NCBI GenBank assembly: GCA_963745955.1
Contig: CAVUZI010000011.1
Coordinates: 434,001-498,000, forward strand
Direction of reading: 5' to 3'
Length of the DNA: 64,000 nt
From: Bog-756 sp963745955
GTDB taxonomy: Bacteria; Actinomycetota; Acidimicrobiia; Acidimicrobiales; RAAP-2
Shown: one piece after another, positions 61,423-64,000 of the stretch
Position numbering within the stretch: position 1 is the first letter of the stretch
Layout: the number at the start of each line of letters is the position of its first letter
Translations under genes and position numbers: made by a program
The notes under the pieces: generated by a model
Databases searched by the model: none
The model's input: the letters and a program-made list of their open reading frames with translations, nothing else
What the model was told of the DNA's origin: nothing

Positions 61423-61516
61423 GGGGCCCAAGGCTACAGGGACGGCCGCGGACCTCCGTCGGGGCAAACACAGGCGACGCCTTTGGTGGGCGTCGGAGCG
61501 ACTACCCTGATCCCCC

Positions 61517-62335
61517 GTGTCCACCGAGAAGCGCCAGCGCCAGAAAGCCGGCCGGCAGGCCCGCCTGGCCGCTCAGCAGAAACAGCAGAAGCGCAAGCAG
61601 ACGCTCCGGCGGACCATCACCGTCGTCATCGTGGCCGCCGTCGTGTTCGGGATCTCCTACGCCATCTTCAAGCCGGGGAAGAAGGCGGCGACCGCCACCA
61701 CCACCACGACGTCGACCGTCCCCGTGGCTGCGGCGCAGACCACGGCCGACAATGTCTCCAAGGCCGCCGGGTGCCCGTCCAGCCCGACGGCCAAGTTGCC
61801 GAACCCGCAATGGAAATCGCCGCCCCCGATGACGATCGACCCCGACAAGACCTACACGGCGACCATCAAGACCGACCTCGGGACGATCACCGCCTCGCTC
61901 GATGCCAAGACGGCACCGAATGCGGTCAACGACTTCGTCTTCCTGGCGGACCAGAAGTACTACAACTGCCTCACCTTCCACCGGGTCATCCCGTCCTTCA
62001 TGGACCAGACCGGGGACCCCACCGGCACCGGCACCGGCGGGGTCGGCTACACCGTGCAGGGCGAGGTCCCGGCCACCGCGAATCCCCAGTACCCGCTCGG
62101 AGCACTGGCCATGGCGAAGACGTCGTCGGCACCGAACGGGACGTCGAGCAACCAGTTCTTCATCGTGGCCGGCAGCGAGGGCGAGTCGCTGCCGGCCGAC
62201 TATGCGCTGTTCGGGCAGGTCACATCCGGGCAGGACGTGGTGGATCGGATCAACGCCGACGGCGATGCCAGCGACGACGGCACGCCGCCCAAAGTCATCC
62301 ATCGCATGCTCTCGGTGACCGTCACCTCGTCCTAG
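61517..62335 (+). CDS. Membrane-anchored cyclophilin-type peptidyl-prolyl isomerase
   Basis: 272 residues. A highly basic N-terminus with Gln and Lys (about 1-32), one membrane helix (TITVVIVAAVVFGISYAIF), a Thr-rich linker, then a cyclophilin domain with FHRVIPSFMDQTGDPTGTGTGG and SNQFFIVAG. It should help fold proteins outside the membrane. The catalytic Arg is in FHRV. The GTG at 61517 has TACCCT eight bases upstream. Confidence 0.92.
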   Translation: MSTEKRQRQKAGRQARLAAQQKQQKRKQTLRRTITVVIVAAVVFGISYAIFKPGKKAATATTTTTSTVPVAAAQTTADNVSKAAGCPSSPTAKLPNPQWKSPPPMTIDPDKTYTATIKTDLGTITASLDAKTAPNAVNDFVFLADQKYYNCLTFHRVIPSFMDQTGDPTGTGTGGVGYTVQGEVPATANPQYPLGALAMAKTSSAPNGTSSNQFFIVAGSEGESLPADYALFGQVTSGQDVVDRINADGDASDDGTPPKVIHRMLSVTVTSS

Positions 62336-62399
62336 ATCCGCCGGCACCGCCCGGCGCCGACAACATCCCAGCCCACCCACGACCCGAGGAGAAGGTGCC

Positions 62400-62954
<555 letters not shown>

Positions 62955-62960
62955 CGGGCT

Positions 62961-63653
62961 TCAGGCCGGCAGCGCGCCCAGACCTGCGTCGGCGCGGGCA
63001 CCGTCGAGGAAGACGGCCACCTCACCGACCCCGGCGGAACGCCAGCGACCCCCGGGCTCGCGGATCAGGGCGGTCCGTTCGGGGATGCCCGCCACCGGTG
63101 TGCCGACGGGCGCCAGCTGCACCGACCGGTGGAGTTTCTCGCCGTGCTCGTCCTCATGGGCGTCGCCGAAGTGGGGAACCACCGCCAGGCCGCTCAACAG
63201 GCCGAGCCCGATGGTCAGTCCGCCGCCCCGGGCGTCGACCATCGGATCGGTGAGGGCCATCGCCGCCCCCGAAGAGCCGACCACGACGGCACCATCCCGC
63301 CAGGCCAGGAGGAGTGCTTCCCACAGCTTCGAGTTCTTCAGCACACTCCGGAGATGCATGGGCGAGCTGCCGCTCAGGTAGATCAAACGGGCGCTCCTCA
63401 TCACCGCGGCCGCGCCGCTGTCTTCGGCATCGGCCCGGGACAGGACCATCAATCCCTCGACCCGGCCCCCGAGGGGCGCGAACCACTCGCCGGCCTCCAC
63501 CACCAGGCGTTCGGGATGCTCGTAGGCCGCAGCGGTGGGAAGCACCAGCACCTCATCCGATCCGGAGGCGGCCAGGAACTCGGCGTCGAACGAACACCCG
63601 GCGCGCCATTCGCCGCCGCCGACCAGAGCCAGGATCCCTCGGGTGTCGTCCAT
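62961..63653 (-). CDS. Peptidase family S51 protein (cyanophycinase / dipeptidase E-like)
   Basis: 230 residues. GILALVGGGEW at the start, VLVLPTAAAYEHPER, LIYLSGSSPMHLRSVL and the nucleophile elbow VVVGSSGAAMAL match the S51 group. The usual GSSAGA is GSSGAA, so the serine is kept but its neighbour is changed. The substrate cannot be told. The ATG at 63653 has TACAGT seven bases upstream. It converges with the cyclophilin gene, with only a six-base gap. Confidence 0.85.
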   Translation of the reverse strand: MDDTRGILALVGGGEWRAGCSFDAEFLAASGSDEVLVLPTAAAYEHPERLVVEAGEWFAPLGGRVEGLMVLSRADAEDSGAAAVMRSARLIYLSGSSPMHLRSVLKNSKLWEALLLAWRDGAVVVGSSGAAMALTDPMVDARGGGLTIGLGLLSGLAVVPHFGDAHEDEHGEKLHRSVQLAPVGTPVAGIPERTALIREPGGRWRSAGVGEVAVFLDGARADAGLGALPA

Positions 63654-63839
63654 TGGTGCAACTGTAGAGGTCGGGATCGGAGTGCCGCGGACCGGTCGCG
63701 GCCCTCGACGGCCCGGCGGCCCACCCCCTGTCCGGCGTCGGCCCACCGCATCGCACACCTCGGGGGTCGGGGACGGCGGATCCGGAAGGATTCCCGGGCC
63801 GGGGGACGCGCCGCGGCCACAGCAGTAGCATCCTCCCCC

Positions 63840-64000
63840 ATGTCCATAACCAGCGTGGGAATTGTCGGTTCGGGGATCATGGGATCGGGCATCGCCGAGA
63901 CGGCTGCCGTCAACGGGTTCGAGGTGGTGCTCCGGTCGCGCAGCCAATCCACGGCCGATGCCACCATCGCTGCGCTCGAGAAATCGCTCAACCGCCAGGT
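63840..64000 (+). CDS. 3-hydroxyacyl-CoA dehydrogenase, N-terminal part (runs off window)
   Basis: 53 codons are visible. SVGIVGSGIMGSGIAETAAVNGFEVVLRSRS is the NAD-binding Rossmann start of 3-hydroxybutyryl-CoA dehydrogenase-type enzymes, and LEKSLNRQ fits the helix that follows. It oxidises 3-hydroxyacyl-CoA. TAGCAT lies eight bases before the ATG, with no ribosome binding site. Confidence 0.85.
   Translation, partial: MSITSVGIVGSGIMGSGIAETAAVNGFEVVLRSRSQSTADATIAALEKSLNRQ

Overview
The window is high-GC bacterial DNA with a housekeeping core. Gene order and protein features suggest an actinobacterium, possibly of the class Acidimicrobiia: Cys-rich S14, L33 and L36, an MptB-like mannosyltransferase, many GTG starts, and the order truA-rplM-rpsI-glmM-glmS-acpS-nnr-alr-tsaE-udg-tsaB downstream of the alpha operon. 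The class is an inference; the phylum is fairly secure.

From 1 to about 44.9 kb almost everything is on the minus strand. Read in the direction of transcription, from high to low coordinates, it runs: tRNA-Thr, tRNA-Met, rpmG, tRNA-Trp, secE, nusG, rplK, rplA, rplJ, rplL, rpoB, rpoC, rpsL, rpsG, fusA, tuf, rpsJ; then the S10 and spc clusters rplC to rplO, secY, adk, map; then infA, rpmJ, rpsM, rpsK, rpsD, rpoA, rplQ, truA; then rplM, rpsI; and finally cell-envelope and repair genes glmM, glmS, acpS, nnr, alr, udg, tsaE, tsaB. Nearly all junctions are tight (TGATG, ATGA or GTGA overlaps). Candidate -35/-10 promoters lie ahead of rpoB, rpsL, rplC, infA and rplM. Leader or hairpin structures lie ahead of rplJ, rpoB and rplC.

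From 44.9 to 64 kb the genes are on mixed strands: a GNAT acetyltransferase, an MptB-like membrane mannosyltransferase, tRNA-Tyr, a YajQ protein, GtrA, a GH1 beta-glycosidase, a TesB thioesterase, citrate synthase, an anchored protein of unknown function, UDP-sulfoquinovose synthase, RmuC, a type II NADH dehydrogenase, PhoU, aspartate-semialdehyde dehydrogenase, aspartokinase (with an internal start), two adjacent cyclophilins, an S51 peptidase, and the start of a 3-hydroxyacyl-CoA dehydrogenase.

I see no mobile element, CRISPR array, phage or defence system, and no clearly new multi-gene system. Four patterns stand out. (1) About fourteen genes have a TANNNT box exactly 6-8 bases before the start codon, the signature of leaderless transcripts. 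(2) At least ten reading frames, including essential ones (secY, rplO, rplX, rplD, rplJ), are broken by single-base indels, nearly all of them one extra base; this points to consensus error in the assembly and matters for any reader of the sequence. (3) Short tandem repeats sit at gene junctions and inside truA, rplJ and rplV. (4) Several ribosomal proteins (L4, L22, S3, L29, L10) carry long C-terminal tails, mostly acidic.
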